A stretch of DNA of 34,576 nt from a virus: positions 1 to 34,576 of the IMG/VR virus record IMGVR_UViG_3300048818_000045. The stretch is one strand, 5' to 3'. Every line of letters begins with the position of its first letter. Within the stretch, counting starts at the first letter, position 1. Below, piece after piece: positions 13,788-21,596 of this stretch. The position numbers and the translations under genes are program-made. A model generated the notes under the pieces. It searched no databases, was not told where the DNA came from, and saw nothing but the letters and a program-made list of their open reading frames with translations.

Positions 13788-16089
13788 CGGAGCAGCATTG
13801 TCTGAATCGCTAGGATGTATTAGTCGTGACCTTCGAGAAGTGCAATCTCCGTCTATTAACGCAAACATGGAATCTAGACGGGTAAGCGCGGAGGTAGCCG
13901 CTTTCCTAGTCGAGGTTGCCAAGCATAAGCCGCAGGACGACAACGCGCTGCGATGCTACGAGTGGGCGTTCCAGTTGGACCCTGCGTCCGGCGTGGCCGT
14001 GAACGCCATAGGTCGATGCCTGTTGCTCAAAGGCAAACATTACGAAGCCGCTGACGCATTTACTATCGCGTGCGCCTTATTGCCAGCATCACCGGAGCCG
14101 TTGGTCAATCTGGCTGCTGCGAATATTGCGTACGGTGATTACACTCATGCTGAGTGGGCTTGTTCTAAAGCGGTTAAACTAAACAAGCAGTTCCCCGCCG
14201 CATACTCGCATTGGGCTGCTGCGCTAGAACGCCAAGAAAAGTGGGATGCGGCTGAGGATATCATCCGCATGGGCTTACTTGCCTGCTCCGATGACCACGA
14301 CTTACTGTATGCGCAGGCGATGTACCTGCTGAAGTCCGCCAGCACGCCAGCGGAATGGAAGCGCGCGTGGGAATGTTACGAGCATCGGCCCGCGCATGTA
14401 CAGTTAGTAGAACGCCTCGACAACATCCAGGAGTGGAAAGGCGAGTCACTGAAAGGCCACAATCTACTAGTTTGTGCGGAGCAGGGATTGGGCGACCAAA
14501 TCATGTTCGCGCGGTATATTCCAGCGCTGGCGTTGGCTGCGGACAAAGTTCACGCGCATGTCAGGCCAGAACTAGTTAGGCTGTTCGTGAATAGCTTTGC
14601 ATCTGATGGCAACACAGCAAAAGATCTTTCGCCGCGAGTTCACATCACTACAACCGAATCAGAACTACCCGCCGATATCGACCGCTGGGTAGCGATGGGA
14701 AGTTTGCCTGCCTATTTCGAGCACATCCCGAACCCGCATCCCTCATACGAAAATCCAGTATACAGACAACTACGATTGCGCTTAAACGAGCGCTATCTCG
14801 CCGGCGAAAGAAGGCCCATCAACGACGGCGTCTATCGCGTTGGCCTGTGCTGGCGCGGCAACCCGGCGCACTATCAAGATCCGATGCGGTCAGTGAGTTT
14901 CGATGCATGGCGTCCGCTATTAGAACTTCCTGAATGCCGGTTCTTCTCGCTACAACAAGACGATACGGAATCGGGTCTAGTCAATCTGTGCGCTAATTCG
15001 GTAGACATGCAAGAGACAGCGGACGAGATCGACGCGCTCGATCTGGTAATAACCGTTGATACGGCGATTGCACATTTAGCCGGCGCGCTAGGCGTTCCGT
15101 TCGTGCTTATACAACCGACTACATACAGCGATTGGCGCTGGCATCGCGCATGGTATGCGACGCATCTCGGAGTTGCGCGGAGTGTTACGCGGTTTCCAAT
15201 CGAAAGCCTTGACGACTTTAACGTAAAGCAGCAATCGGCCATAGCCAAACAGGCGTACGATAACCACGAAGTGCCTGTGGCGAACGAAGACGTTATCGAA
15301 ATCCCATTCACGTCCGTATCCGACTGCCGCTACGGTCGCATGAAGTACTATCCGACCGACAAATGGCTAGGCCGCAGCCTTGAAACGTATGGCGAGTGGA
15401 GCGAATCCGAAGTTGACCTATTCCGCGCGCTTGTGAAACCCGGCGACCACGTAGCGGATATTGGCGCGAACATCGGTAGCCATACCATCGCACTAAGTGC
15501 CATTGTTGGGGCGGAAGGCATGGTCCACGCGTTTGAGCCGTTCCCGGCCACGTATAAGGTCCTGCTCGACAACATAACGTCGTGCTTGGCGCTTGGTGAC
15601 GTGCTACTAGATGTGCGCAACTGCGCGCTAGGCGAACGCGAGGAAATCATCCGCTGCGGCAAGCCCGACCCGCGCAACCCCGGTGGGTACGAATTGAAGG
15701 AAGGCGACGAAGCGGATATTCAGGTGCGTCGGTTGGACGACCTGGATATTGAGCGGCTGGACTTCGCGAAGATCGACGTTGAGGGGTTCGAAATGCAAGT
15801 ACTCAACGGCGGCGAAGAAACCATAGCGCGATGCCGACCGATCCTGTACGTAGAGGCCGACCGTCCCGGAGCGTACTCCGCTATCTCGCATTGGATGATG
15901 GAGCACGGTTACCGCGTGCATCTGCACAAGCCGCCGCTGTTCAACCCGCAGAACTTCAACGGGTACCCTACGAACGTATGGGGCAATATCGTTAGCTTAA
16001 TGCTGCTTGGCATTCCGTGCGAGAAGTACCCCGAGGTGGACGGAATTAAGAATCTGGAGCGGGTACGACTGAAGAAGGTTGGGATATGA
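13780..16089 (+). CDS. TPR - glycosyltransferase - FkbM methyltransferase fusion
   Basis: A 769-residue protein from the ATG at 13780, which has GGAAG just upstream and overlaps the previous gene by 8 nt. Residues about 30-210 form TPR-like helical repeats. Residues about 210-450 match the glycosyltransferase (GT9/TPR-linked) fold, with GLCWRGNP near 355 and the nucleotide-sugar motif DTAIAHLAGALGVP at 427-440. Residues about 535-730 are an FkbM-type methyltransferase, with VADIGANIG at 558-566 and KIDVEGFE at 664-671. Such enzymes usually transfer and O-methylate sugars on surface polysaccharides. Here it may decorate the virion or alter the host surface. The stop overlaps the next start (ATGA). 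Confidence 0.85.
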   Translation: MSNGAALSESLGCISRDLREVQSPSINANMESRRVSAEVAAFLVEVAKHKPQDDNALRCYEWAFQLDPASGVAVNAIGRCLLLKGKHYEAADAFTIACALLPASPEPLVNLAAANIAYGDYTHAEWACSKAVKLNKQFPAAYSHWAAALERQEKWDAAEDIIRMGLLACSDDHDLLYAQAMYLLKSASTPAEWKRAWECYEHRPAHVQLVERLDNIQEWKGESLKGHNLLVCAEQGLGDQIMFARYIPALALAADKVHAHVRPELVRLFVNSFASDGNTAKDLSPRVHITTTESELPADIDRWVAMGSLPAYFEHIPNPHPSYENPVYRQLRLRLNERYLAGERRPINDGVYRVGLCWRGNPAHYQDPMRSVSFDAWRPLLELPECRFFSLQQDDTESGLVNLCANSVDMQETADEIDALDLVITVDTAIAHLAGALGVPFVLIQPTTYSDWRWHRAWYATHLGVARSVTRFPIESLDDFNVKQQSAIAKQAYDNHEVPVANEDVIEIPFTSVSDCRYGRMKYYPTDKWLGRSLETYGEWSESEVDLFRALVKPGDHVADIGANIGSHTIALSAIVGAEGMVHAFEPFPATYKVLLDNITSCLALGDVLLDVRNCALGEREEIIRCGKPDPRNPGGYELKEGDEADIQVRRLDDLDIERLDFAKIDVEGFEMQVLNGGEETIARCRPILYVEADRPGAYSAISHWMMEHGYRVHLHKPPLFNPQNFNGYPTNVWGNIVSLMLLGIPCEKYPEVDGIKNLERVRLKKVGI

Positions 16090-16235
16090 CGGTAGAAAAT
16101 CCAGCGTACATCCTGCTCGATATCTTGCGCCGCAGCGGGTGGGACGACAGCGAGATTGACCTAGCGTCCTTTGATGCCATGGCGCGATACTGCGAGAATC
16201 CCGTGCCGTATCCAGAGACTAAAGAGTCGGCATGA
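16086..16235 (+). CDS. 49-residue protein resembling a tail-tip (gpJ) segment
   Basis: This short gene begins at an ATG overlapping the fusion gene's TGA and ends at TGA 16235 inside the next start. Residues 5-38 (NPAYILLDILRR..., IDLASFDAMARYC) look like the motif NP-x-x-x-x-DLL...iD..SF...A.YC common in phage tail-tip host-specificity proteins. A free-standing 49-residue copy in a head operon is odd; it may be a relic or an independent small protein with similar local sequence. Similarity is by eye only. Confidence 0.45.
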   Translation: MTVENPAYILLDILRRSGWDDSEIDLASFDAMARYCENPVPYPETKESA

Positions 16236-16525
16236 TTTGTGGCCTACTTTACCGCGTAACCATGCGCTTAGCGCACCGCTTCAACTGGCACTACGCGCCG
16301 CCCGTGCATCCCGAAGGCGATACGGTGCTGTGGTGTAAGTGGTGCGGATTACGGCAGAAGACGGCGAGTGCGCCGGTGAACAGCATCCACGTACACGCGA
16401 TGGATAGCGCGGCGTTTAACGACGCATTGGGTCGCTGCTCAACAGGGGCTCTCGTGACGTCGCTCCGAAAAGAATTAGGCTCAGCCTACATAAAAAGAGC
16501 ATCCAATGAGCCGCTTCGATCCTGA
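16232..16525 (+). CDS. Conserved phage hypothetical with CxxC
   Basis: A 97-residue protein coupled to the previous gene by an ATGA overlap. Residues 10-42 contain RLAHRFNWHYAPP and a GDTVLWCKWCGLR segment, a recurrent pattern in small phage proteins with a single CxxC knuckle and nearby His residues that could complete a zinc site. The remainder is unremarkable. The start of the next gene overlaps its end by 20 nt. Function is unknown. Confidence 0.62.
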   Translation: MICGLLYRVTMRLAHRFNWHYAPPVHPEGDTVLWCKWCGLRQKTASAPVNSIHVHAMDSAAFNDALGRCSTGALVTSLRKELGSAYIKRASNEPLRS

Positions 16526-16838
16526 ATGGAAATTACTCCCGCACTATGCGCGCATGTACGTTGACAAGCACACGGGAATCATACTCGGCTCTATCGATAC
16601 TGGCGATGTGTTTTACGCGGCAGGCGGAGTGCCGCCGGATGCCATTTGGCATAGCCAGATCGATGATGTCGTAGCGGGCAAGACGATGAGGTCCCGCCAT
16701 GTTGGCGAAGACTCGGCAACCGATACGGTGGAACGATTTGTGCGGATGGCCGAAAATGGGACGCCTAACTGGTATGAATTTTACAGAGCCAAGGTCCTAG
16801 CGAGATTCGGAAAAAGGAGCGACAGTAATGGCAAGTAA
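16506..16838 (+). CDS. Hypothetical protein
   Basis: A 110-residue protein with an aromatic-rich N-terminal half and a charged C-terminal helix (SATDTVERFVRMAEN). No family recognised. A weak AAGAG sits 7 nt before the ATG. It overlaps the preceding gene by 20 nt and the following one by 11 nt, so it is part of the same transcription unit as the ferritin-like gene. Confidence 0.6.
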   Translation: MSRFDPEWKLLPHYARMYVDKHTGIILGSIDTGDVFYAAGGVPPDAIWHSQIDDVVAGKTMRSRHVGEDSATDTVERFVRMAENGTPNWYEFYRAKVLARFGKRSDSNGK

Positions 16839-17295
16839 AACAATCGATAACCTAATCACAGCAGCCCAGATGGAAGCATCGCTGGCCGGTCAGTATTCGC
16901 TCGACATGACCGTCCTGAAATACCAGGACGTGAAATGGGTCAGCAGGTTCATCAAGGGCATGTATAAAGATGCCGAATGCTGGCTGCGTGGCGATATCAT
17001 GGAGCGCCTGTGCCAGTTGGGTGCCAGCGTCAAGTATCAGGCGGACGCCGTGGTCTACAACGATAGCGTGGCCGCGATCCTCGACCTTGCTATCGGCAAC
17101 GAGACGGCGGTTGCGGAATTCGCGGAGACCGCCGGTGCGGCTGCGATGGACGAAGGCGACCGGCATACAGCGCATCTCTTCGATCATCTCCAGAAGCGCA
17201 CAGACCGTCACGTCGGCGAACTCAAGGCGCAGCGCGCGCTCGTTACCAAGTTGGACGAAGCGAATTACATCGGCTCCAGATTGTCCGATGGTTAA
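16828..17295 (+). CDS. Bacterioferritin-like (ferritin-fold) protein
   Basis: The 155-residue, nearly all-helical protein has the length and helix pattern of bacterioferritin (about 158 residues). A by-eye alignment to E. coli Bfr puts Glu16 on E18, Tyr23 on Y25, Glu50 on E51, Glu92 on E94 and His128 on H130, while H54 becomes Leu53 and E127 becomes Thr125. MERLCQLG (58-65) fits the ERILFLEG turn, and the last helix ends in NYIGSRL, like NYLQAQI in Bfr. Met52, the haem ligand, is Cys51. Ferritins store iron as oxide in 24-mer shells; the altered ferroxidase site may make it a structural or DNA-protection variant. It overlaps the previous gene by 11 nt. Confidence 0.55.
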   Translation: MASKTIDNLITAAQMEASLAGQYSLDMTVLKYQDVKWVSRFIKGMYKDAECWLRGDIMERLCQLGASVKYQADAVVYNDSVAAILDLAIGNETAVAEFAETAGAAAMDEGDRHTAHLFDHLQKRTDRHVGELKAQRALVTKLDEANYIGSRLSDG

Positions 17296-17337
17296 TCGGT
17301 AGCGTCTTTCTGTGTCCAGTTTAGCCAGAGCGCGCTC

Positions 17338-17565
17338 GTGGATGAGGTCCGCAATTACATCCAAGCCTTACTGGACCACGACGACACTGGCTGTGAAGCT
17401 TCCTGCACTGAATGCCGAGATGCGCAGCGTATCATCGAAATCGTCAGGGCGTTCATCTTTTACACGGAACTGCATCGAGTAATTCCAGACGCATCAGTTC
17501 CGGCTGTACAAGCGCTAACGGAATGTCAGTTTCTCTGGCAACAATCGCAAAAGTCTAAGCAGTAA
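17338..17565 (+). CDS. Small cysteine-containing protein
   Basis: A 75-residue protein starting at GTG 17338. Residues 13-26 hold HDDTGCEASCTEC, an acidic His/Cys cluster that could bind zinc, followed by a hydrophobic helix (IIEIVRAFIFY) and a basic tail. This pattern resembles short zinc-finger anti-sigma domains only superficially. No clear ribosome binding site is present. It lies between the ferritin-like and scaffold genes. Confidence 0.45.
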   Translation: MDEVRNYIQALLDHDDTGCEASCTECRDAQRIIEIVRAFIFYTELHRVIPDASVPAVQALTECQFLWQQSQKSKQ

Positions 17566-17575
17566 ATCAAACGGG

Positions 17576-17591
17576 CCGCGCCGTCTCGCGG
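17576..17591 (+). other. Stem-loop upstream of the scaffold gene
   Basis: CCGCG (17576-17580) pairs with CGCGG (17587-17591) over a 6-nt loop. It lies 20 nt before the ATG of the scaffold gene, just ahead of its AAAAAAGGA ribosome binding site. It lacks a T-run and could affect processing or translation rather than terminate. Confidence 0.3.
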
Positions 17592-17611
17592 GAGAACCAA
17601 AAAAGGACAGT

Positions 17612-18412
17612 ATGGATAAACAGGGACAAGCCGCCGCTGCGGGCGCTTCCGATACAAACAACGCAGGAGCAGGTACGGCAGATGCGCCGCCAGCATGGTT
17701 TGCTGCTGCACTGGCGACAGCACTCAACGATACAAGCACCAAGTTGGAACAGTCGATGGATAAGAAGATCAATGCCATCGACAAGCGGTTGAAGGCATTC
17801 TCAAAAACGCCGGAAGCGCAAACTGACGCCAATGGAACGGCAGTTGCCGCCGCTGAAGGCACAGACGCCGCGCACGCGGCTGACGCCGCAAACGGAGCGA
17901 ATGGCACCAACGGGACAGCCGCCGCTGGCGACAGCGACCCGAAGGCAAACGCCGCAGTCCTTCGCTTACAGCGTGAACTGTCAGCAGTGATGAGTAAAGT
18001 GACCGTGCTGGAGCAGGACAAGGAAACGCTGAAGAAAGACGGCATGGCGAAGGATCGAGCCATAGCGCTGAAGGATGCGATGGAAGGCGTTCCGTGGTTC
18101 AACGACACTACGCGGGATATCGTGTTCAAGACTCAACTGCCAGAGATGAAGCAGGACGACCGAGGCGCGTACTTCTTCGAGACCACGGACGGCAAGCCGT
18201 TCTTCGCTAAGGATTGGATTGAGAAGATCGCCACAGAAAATCCCAACTGGCTCAAGGCGGAAGGTCGCCGCGGCTCCGGCGCTACCAACGGCAATATCCT
18301 ATGGCAAAAGGGCGGAACGAACCTAGGGGATATCACGCAAGAAAACGTCAAAGACAGAGGTAAGCGAGACGCAATCGCCGCCGATATCGTTTCGGTCTTG
18401 ACAAACAGATAG
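17612..18412 (+). CDS. Putative scaffolding protein
   Basis: A 266-residue protein directly before the coat gene, as scaffolds usually are. The first 110 residues are Ala/Gly/Asn/Thr-rich and low in hydrophobics, residues 110-145 form a predicted coiled coil (LQRELSAVMSKVTVLEQDKETLKK), and the C-terminal half has a structured segment (WFNDTTRDIVFKTQLPE) and a charged end. This matches internal scaffolds that template the prohead and then leave. A strong AAAAAAGGA ribosome binding site precedes it. The coat promoter starts inside its last codons. Confidence 0.72.
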   Translation: MDKQGQAAAAGASDTNNAGAGTADAPPAWFAAALATALNDTSTKLEQSMDKKINAIDKRLKAFSKTPEAQTDANGTAVAAAEGTDAAHAADAANGANGTNGTAAAGDSDPKANAAVLRLQRELSAVMSKVTVLEQDKETLKKDGMAKDRAIALKDAMEGVPWFNDTTRDIVFKTQLPEMKQDDRGAYFFETTDGKPFFAKDWIEKIATENPNWLKAEGRRGSGATNGNILWQKGGTNLGDITQENVKDRGKRDAIAADIVSVLTNR

Positions 18413-18427
18413 AAGTGTGCGTACTAT
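18398..18427 (+). promoter_or_regulatory. Major capsid gene promoter candidate
   Basis: A perfect TTGACA (18398-18403) and TACTAT (18422-18427, 4 of 6) are separated by 18 nt. The transcript would begin near 18434, giving a leader of about 114 nt before the coat ATG. The -35 box sits in the final codons of the scaffold gene. Confidence 0.55.
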
Positions 18428-18440
18428 TTACTTAAGCCTG

Positions 18441-18503
18441 CCGTGGGGTTAATCACGGGGTATTTCCTGCAAAAGTAGTCCAACGGCCCAGCGTTTCTCT
18501 GGG
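18441..18503 (+). other. Coat-gene leader with two stem-loops
   Basis: Two hairpins lie in the predicted leader: CCGTG/CACGG (18441-18445 with 18454-18458) and CCCAG/CTGGG (18487-18491 with 18499-18503, 7-nt loop). Highly expressed coat mRNAs often carry stabilising 5' structures; this is an inference. Confidence 0.35.
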
Positions 18504-18547
18504 GGGTCGGCAAAAACCACAAAATCAGATTCTCTTAGGAGACTTGC

Positions 18548-19489
18548 ATGCTAACTTCGCAAAACGTCGCGGAAGCGATTGTTAAGCTGGTAGCCGCCGA
18601 AGCCCTTGCTCCGATTGTGGGTAACTTAGTCCTCGGTGGACTGGTTAACCGCGATTACGAACGCACGCTGGCCCAGGCCGGGGATACCGTTAACATCGCC
18701 ATTCCGCCTATTATGGCGGCAAACGTCATTGGTGAGGGCGGCACGGTTACCAACCAGCAGCCAAATCTTGGCAACGCCCAGATCGTGCTTAACACGCACG
18801 TTGAATCGACCTTCTCGATTCCCGACGTAACCAAGGCCATCGCCGTACCAGATTTGCTGCAAACGTATGTCCAACCGGCGATTATCGCGATTGCCGAGAA
18901 GATCGAAACGGACATCCTTTCGCTGTACTCCAACTTCACGGCCAACACCCCAGTCGGCTCCGCATCGTCCATCACCGAATCGTTTATCGACTCGGCTGAG
19001 ACGGCTTTGTTTACCGCGAAGGTTCCCACGAACCAGCCCAAGTTTTTGCTGGTGAGCGCCGGTACCTTTTCCGCGATGCGCCAGATTTCGCGCTTCACCG
19101 AATTCCAGACGATGGGTTTTGCGGCTGGCGGTCCTGGCGGAACTAACGGTATCGAGACCGCTAACATGGCCGGTGCTGGTTCGATGGGCGCAAACGGGAA
19201 AATCAAGGACTTCCTTGTATTCCGTTCGCAGTTTGTGCAGAAGCCTTCGACCACCACCTACAACATTGCGTTTGCCCGCGACGCCATCGGCTTGGCAATT
19301 CGCTCTCTCGCGCAGCCGATTCCCGGCACTGGCGCGGTCGCAGCGTATACCGAAATGGGTAACTTCGGGCTTCGCATCATCATGAGCTACGCGCCCAATT
19401 CGCTCGCGCAACAGTTCACCGTCGATTGCCTGTATGGTGTTGCGGTCATTCGTAACAACTTCGGCATCCAAGTTCAGAGCAATAACTAA
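18548..19489 (+). CDS. Major capsid protein (P22-coat-like, HK97 fold)
   Basis: The 313-residue protein has a GDTVNIAIPP strand near residue 45, a VESTFSIPD segment and the AIAEKIETDIL spine helix around 118-128, all seen in P22 coat-like capsid proteins of the HK97 fold. It is preceded by TTAGGAGACTTGC, a strong ribosome binding site, its own promoter candidate and a scaffold gene. It should form the icosahedral shell. Length is below P22 gp5 (430), so the large insertion domain of P22 coat is probably absent. Confidence 0.88.
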   Translation: MLTSQNVAEAIVKLVAAEALAPIVGNLVLGGLVNRDYERTLAQAGDTVNIAIPPIMAANVIGEGGTVTNQQPNLGNAQIVLNTHVESTFSIPDVTKAIAVPDLLQTYVQPAIIAIAEKIETDILSLYSNFTANTPVGSASSITESFIDSAETALFTAKVPTNQPKFLLVSAGTFSAMRQISRFTEFQTMGFAAGGPGGTNGIETANMAGAGSMGANGKIKDFLVFRSQFVQKPSTTTYNIAFARDAIGLAIRSLAQPIPGTGAVAAYTEMGNFGLRIIMSYAPNSLAQQFTVDCLYGVAVIRNNFGIQVQSNN

Positions 19490-19520
19490 TCGCAACCGGG
19501 AGAAATAGGAAAAAACAACC

Positions 19521-19988
19521 ATGGCAATTCTACAGATGGAAGAAACGGTTAACCCGGCGACGATGACAAAGAACCAAGCATACTGGTTCGCTATCAAACA
19601 GAAGACCACGGAACTGAAGAAGTTCGCGTGGGATTCAGCCACGGACGAAGAGCGAAAAGAGAATCGCGTTAACGACGCGGTTTTCGTCACATCCGAAGAG
19701 TTAACGGATCGCGGCATTACGCCGGGCAGTGTGTGTGACATGTCGTGTCACGACGCGGCTAAGCGCATCGTCGAAAAGACGCATCGGCAATCGACGCCGG
19801 AAGAAATCGCTGGCTTCAAACGCGCCCAACAGGAGCGCGGTCGGCGGTTGCGCGAAGACGACCAGCGGATCGCGGAAGCGGCCGGCAAGGTCAGTTACAC
19901 GCAGTTTGCGCCAGAGACTATCGCGGTTCTGGCAGGCCTTGCCCAGCCCAAGGGCAGGGCGCAACAGGCACAAGGAGGAAATAACTAA
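19521..19988 (+). CDS. Hypothetical protein downstream of capsid
   Basis: A 155-residue charged protein, mostly helical (QAYWFAIKQKTTELKKFAWDS; ERGRRLREDDQRIAEAAGK), with one C-x3-C pair near 72-76. It has an AGGA ribosome binding site and its stop overlaps the next ATG. Position after the coat gene suggests a capsid or connector accessory role, but no family is recognised. Confidence 0.62.
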   Translation: MAILQMEETVNPATMTKNQAYWFAIKQKTTELKKFAWDSATDEERKENRVNDAVFVTSEELTDRGITPGSVCDMSCHDAAKRIVEKTHRQSTPEEIAGFKRAQQERGRRLREDDQRIAEAAGKVSYTQFAPETIAVLAGLAQPKGRAQQAQGGNN

Positions 19989-20374
19989 TGGCCGTTCCCA
20001 CCGATATCACCACAGGCGTACAGACCGTCACTGCGACGGGTGCTGTCGCGCCCACCACCGGGCTTGCGATTTCCGGCTACACCGGAGACGTAACGCTTTG
20101 CCTCGAAGTGACTAACCTCTCGCAGGTTTCCGGTACCGCATCGGCCCGTATCCAGTTCGAAGACAGCACCAACGGTTTTACCGCCGCTACCGCGCTGTGG
20201 GTCTTCGACGTACCGACCGGGACCGTCTATCAGGCATCCACTCGCGTATCGAAGCGCAAGTACGAACTACCGAACAACCAGTTCGGCGTATCGAGCGCAG
20301 TGATTCGCGTCAACGTTACCGCGCTGGCCGGCACTACGCCCAGCCTGTCGCTGCACGCTTGGCTCGAATCGTAA
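19988..20374 (+). CDS. Putative head decoration or virion protein
   Basis: A 128-residue protein rich in Thr, Val, Ala and Ser, with many short beta-strand patterns and no cysteine pair. This composition and the place two genes after the coat gene fit a beta-sandwich capsid decoration or fibre protein. It has a strong ribosome binding site (AAGGAGG upstream of ATG at 19988) and is coupled to the preceding gene through TAATG. A GC-rich hairpin follows. No named family is recognised. Confidence 0.55.
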   Translation: MAVPTDITTGVQTVTATGAVAPTTGLAISGYTGDVTLCLEVTNLSQVSGTASARIQFEDSTNGFTAATALWVFDVPTGTVYQASTRVSKRKYELPNNQFGVSSAVIRVNVTALAGTTPSLSLHAWLES

Positions 20375-20392
20375 CAAGCGCTGCGTGATTTC

Positions 20393-20416
20393 GGGCCGCG
20401 TTTATTAGCGCGGCCC
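20393..20416 (+). other. GC-rich stem-loop between head genes
   Basis: A perfect 8-bp stem GGGCCGCG/CGCGGCCC closes an 8-nt T/A-rich loop. It has no T-run directly after it, so it resembles a partial or processing terminator between the decoration and following gene. The 77-nt gap holds nothing else besides the next gene's AAGGAGA ribosome binding site. Confidence 0.5.
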
Positions 20417-20451
20417 AGTGCTTCCAGGTATTTTGACCAAGGAGAATCACT

Positions 20452-20907
20452 GTGGAAACCATCGAAACCAGGACCGACGAACAGCCAGTCAAGACAGTAA
20501 CTACCCGCCACGAATCAGCGGTTGAATTCCTGCTGCGATGGGTGCGCGACAAGCAAGCCGACAATCAGTGGGCCGATCAGGCACAACATCACCTGAACGG
20601 CATTTTCGACGTGCGCTCGAAAGCGGTCGCCGAAGACTATCACGGAAAATTCGGGGAAGAGGGCGTCTATGTCGCCTCGCTTCCGCGCCAGGGGCAGTCC
20701 GGCCCAAGTGGTAAGGTAACGCTGGAGACCCACGAAGCCGCCGCTCATATGGTAGTCGAAGGTTCGCACCGGCTCGCGACCGGCGAAGAGGTTGAAGTAG
20801 CCAAGCGAGAGCGCGATATCAACCGGGATGCACTCGCTGCCGAGTTGAAGGAATCTTTCAAAGGCACGCCAGGTAACCCCGGCGTCGTAGGTGAGGTAAG
20901 GAGATAA
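20452..20907 (+). CDS. Hypothetical protein
   Basis: The product has 151 residues, charged, with few hydrophobic segments and a Gly-rich patch (QGQSGPSGK). The GTG start at 20452 is chosen because AAGGAGA lies 8 nt upstream; no ATG with comparable context exists. It is followed after 4 nt by another gene with its own strong ribosome binding site. It is probably a head accessory or connector component, with no recognised family. Confidence 0.58.
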   Translation: METIETRTDEQPVKTVTTRHESAVEFLLRWVRDKQADNQWADQAQHHLNGIFDVRSKAVAEDYHGKFGEEGVYVASLPRQGQSGPSGKVTLETHEAAAHMVVEGSHRLATGEEVEVAKRERDINRDALAAELKESFKGTPGNPGVVGEVRR

Positions 20908-20911
20908 CTTC

Positions 20912-21118
20912 ATGGCCGCATCCGTCAGTGGGTCAAAGACTTGCAGTACCACGCTATCGCCAAGCCTAACGGCAAGCACTCTTACTACGTTGCTGGCTAT
21001 CGCTCCAGAGAACATGACACTGAAGCAAGTACATCAACTCAATGATGCGCTATTGCGAGTGAAGGGCGGCGGTGAAATGTTGGACGGCATCACTACAATC
21101 GGCTCGCTGCTCTCCTAG
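20912..21118 (+). CDS. 68-residue hypothetical protein
   Basis: A Thr/Ser/Leu-rich small protein. AAGGAG sits 8 nt upstream of the ATG at 20912. The stop at 21118 overlaps the stop of the leftward J-domain gene by 4 nt, so the two genes converge. No domain is recognised. Confidence 0.5.
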   Translation: MAASVSGSKTCSTTLSPSLTASTLTTLLAIAPENMTLKQVHQLNDALLRVKGGGEMLDGITTIGSLLS

Positions 21119-21591
21119 AACGCGCGCTTAAAGCGTTCCTTCGCCTTATTGAGAAGTTGCATCGATTCGGTATCGCCTCCGTGGTCCGGGTGATACCGCA
21201 ACGCGGCAGCGCGAAAACCAGATTGAAAGATGGCGTTAATAATATCCTCCGGACTGTCCGATTTGTTAAAGCAGGGTGCATTGTCCGGAATAGGCATAGT
21301 GCTAGGCGGAGCACGTTTTTCAAGTTTGGAAATCTTCGACAGTGCATCAGATAGGTGCTGGCTCAAAAAGGCTACTTGGCTTACGGCACCAGCGAACTCG
21401 CGTTGCACTTCTACGACCTTGGCGCGAAGTCGAACAATAGCATCGTCCTTCACTGCGATCTGCGCCGCGTGTATCCGCAGCCCCTCGGCAACGCCAGCAG
21501 CGCGCGTTTCCCTGAGCAGCAGATCCATCGCGTTTGCGTTAGGCGCGTTGTTCATCTGGAACAGAAACGGGCTTCCGATGCTTTCAGCCAT
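21115..21591 (-). CDS. J-domain (DnaJ-like) protein, leftward
   Basis: The 158-residue protein has a coiled coil at about residues 40-92 and a C-terminal part of a J-domain: RYHPDHGGD with the diagnostic His-Pro-Asp at 134-136, preceded by a basic helix and followed by a MQLLNKAKERFKRAF helix. J-domain proteins stimulate Hsp70 (DnaK) ATPase and recruit it to substrates; a head-gene location suggests help with capsid or portal folding. It is unusual that the gene lies on the opposite strand between structural genes. No ribosome binding site is present; TATTAT lies 6 nt upstream of ATG. Confidence 0.75.
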   Translation of the reverse strand: MAESIGSPFLFQMNNAPNANAMDLLLRETRAAGVAEGLRIHAAQIAVKDDAIVRLRAKVVEVQREFAGAVSQVAFLSQHLSDALSKISKLEKRAPPSTMPIPDNAPCFNKSDSPEDIINAIFQSGFRAAALRYHPDHGGDTESMQLLNKAKERFKRAF

Positions 21592-21596
21592 GGCTT

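Noticed and set aside
18626-19741. Leftward 371-residue reading frame
   Set aside because: It lies wholly over the coat gene and its neighbour, is Arg/Gly-rich, and has no ribosome binding site; the rightward genes are well supported.
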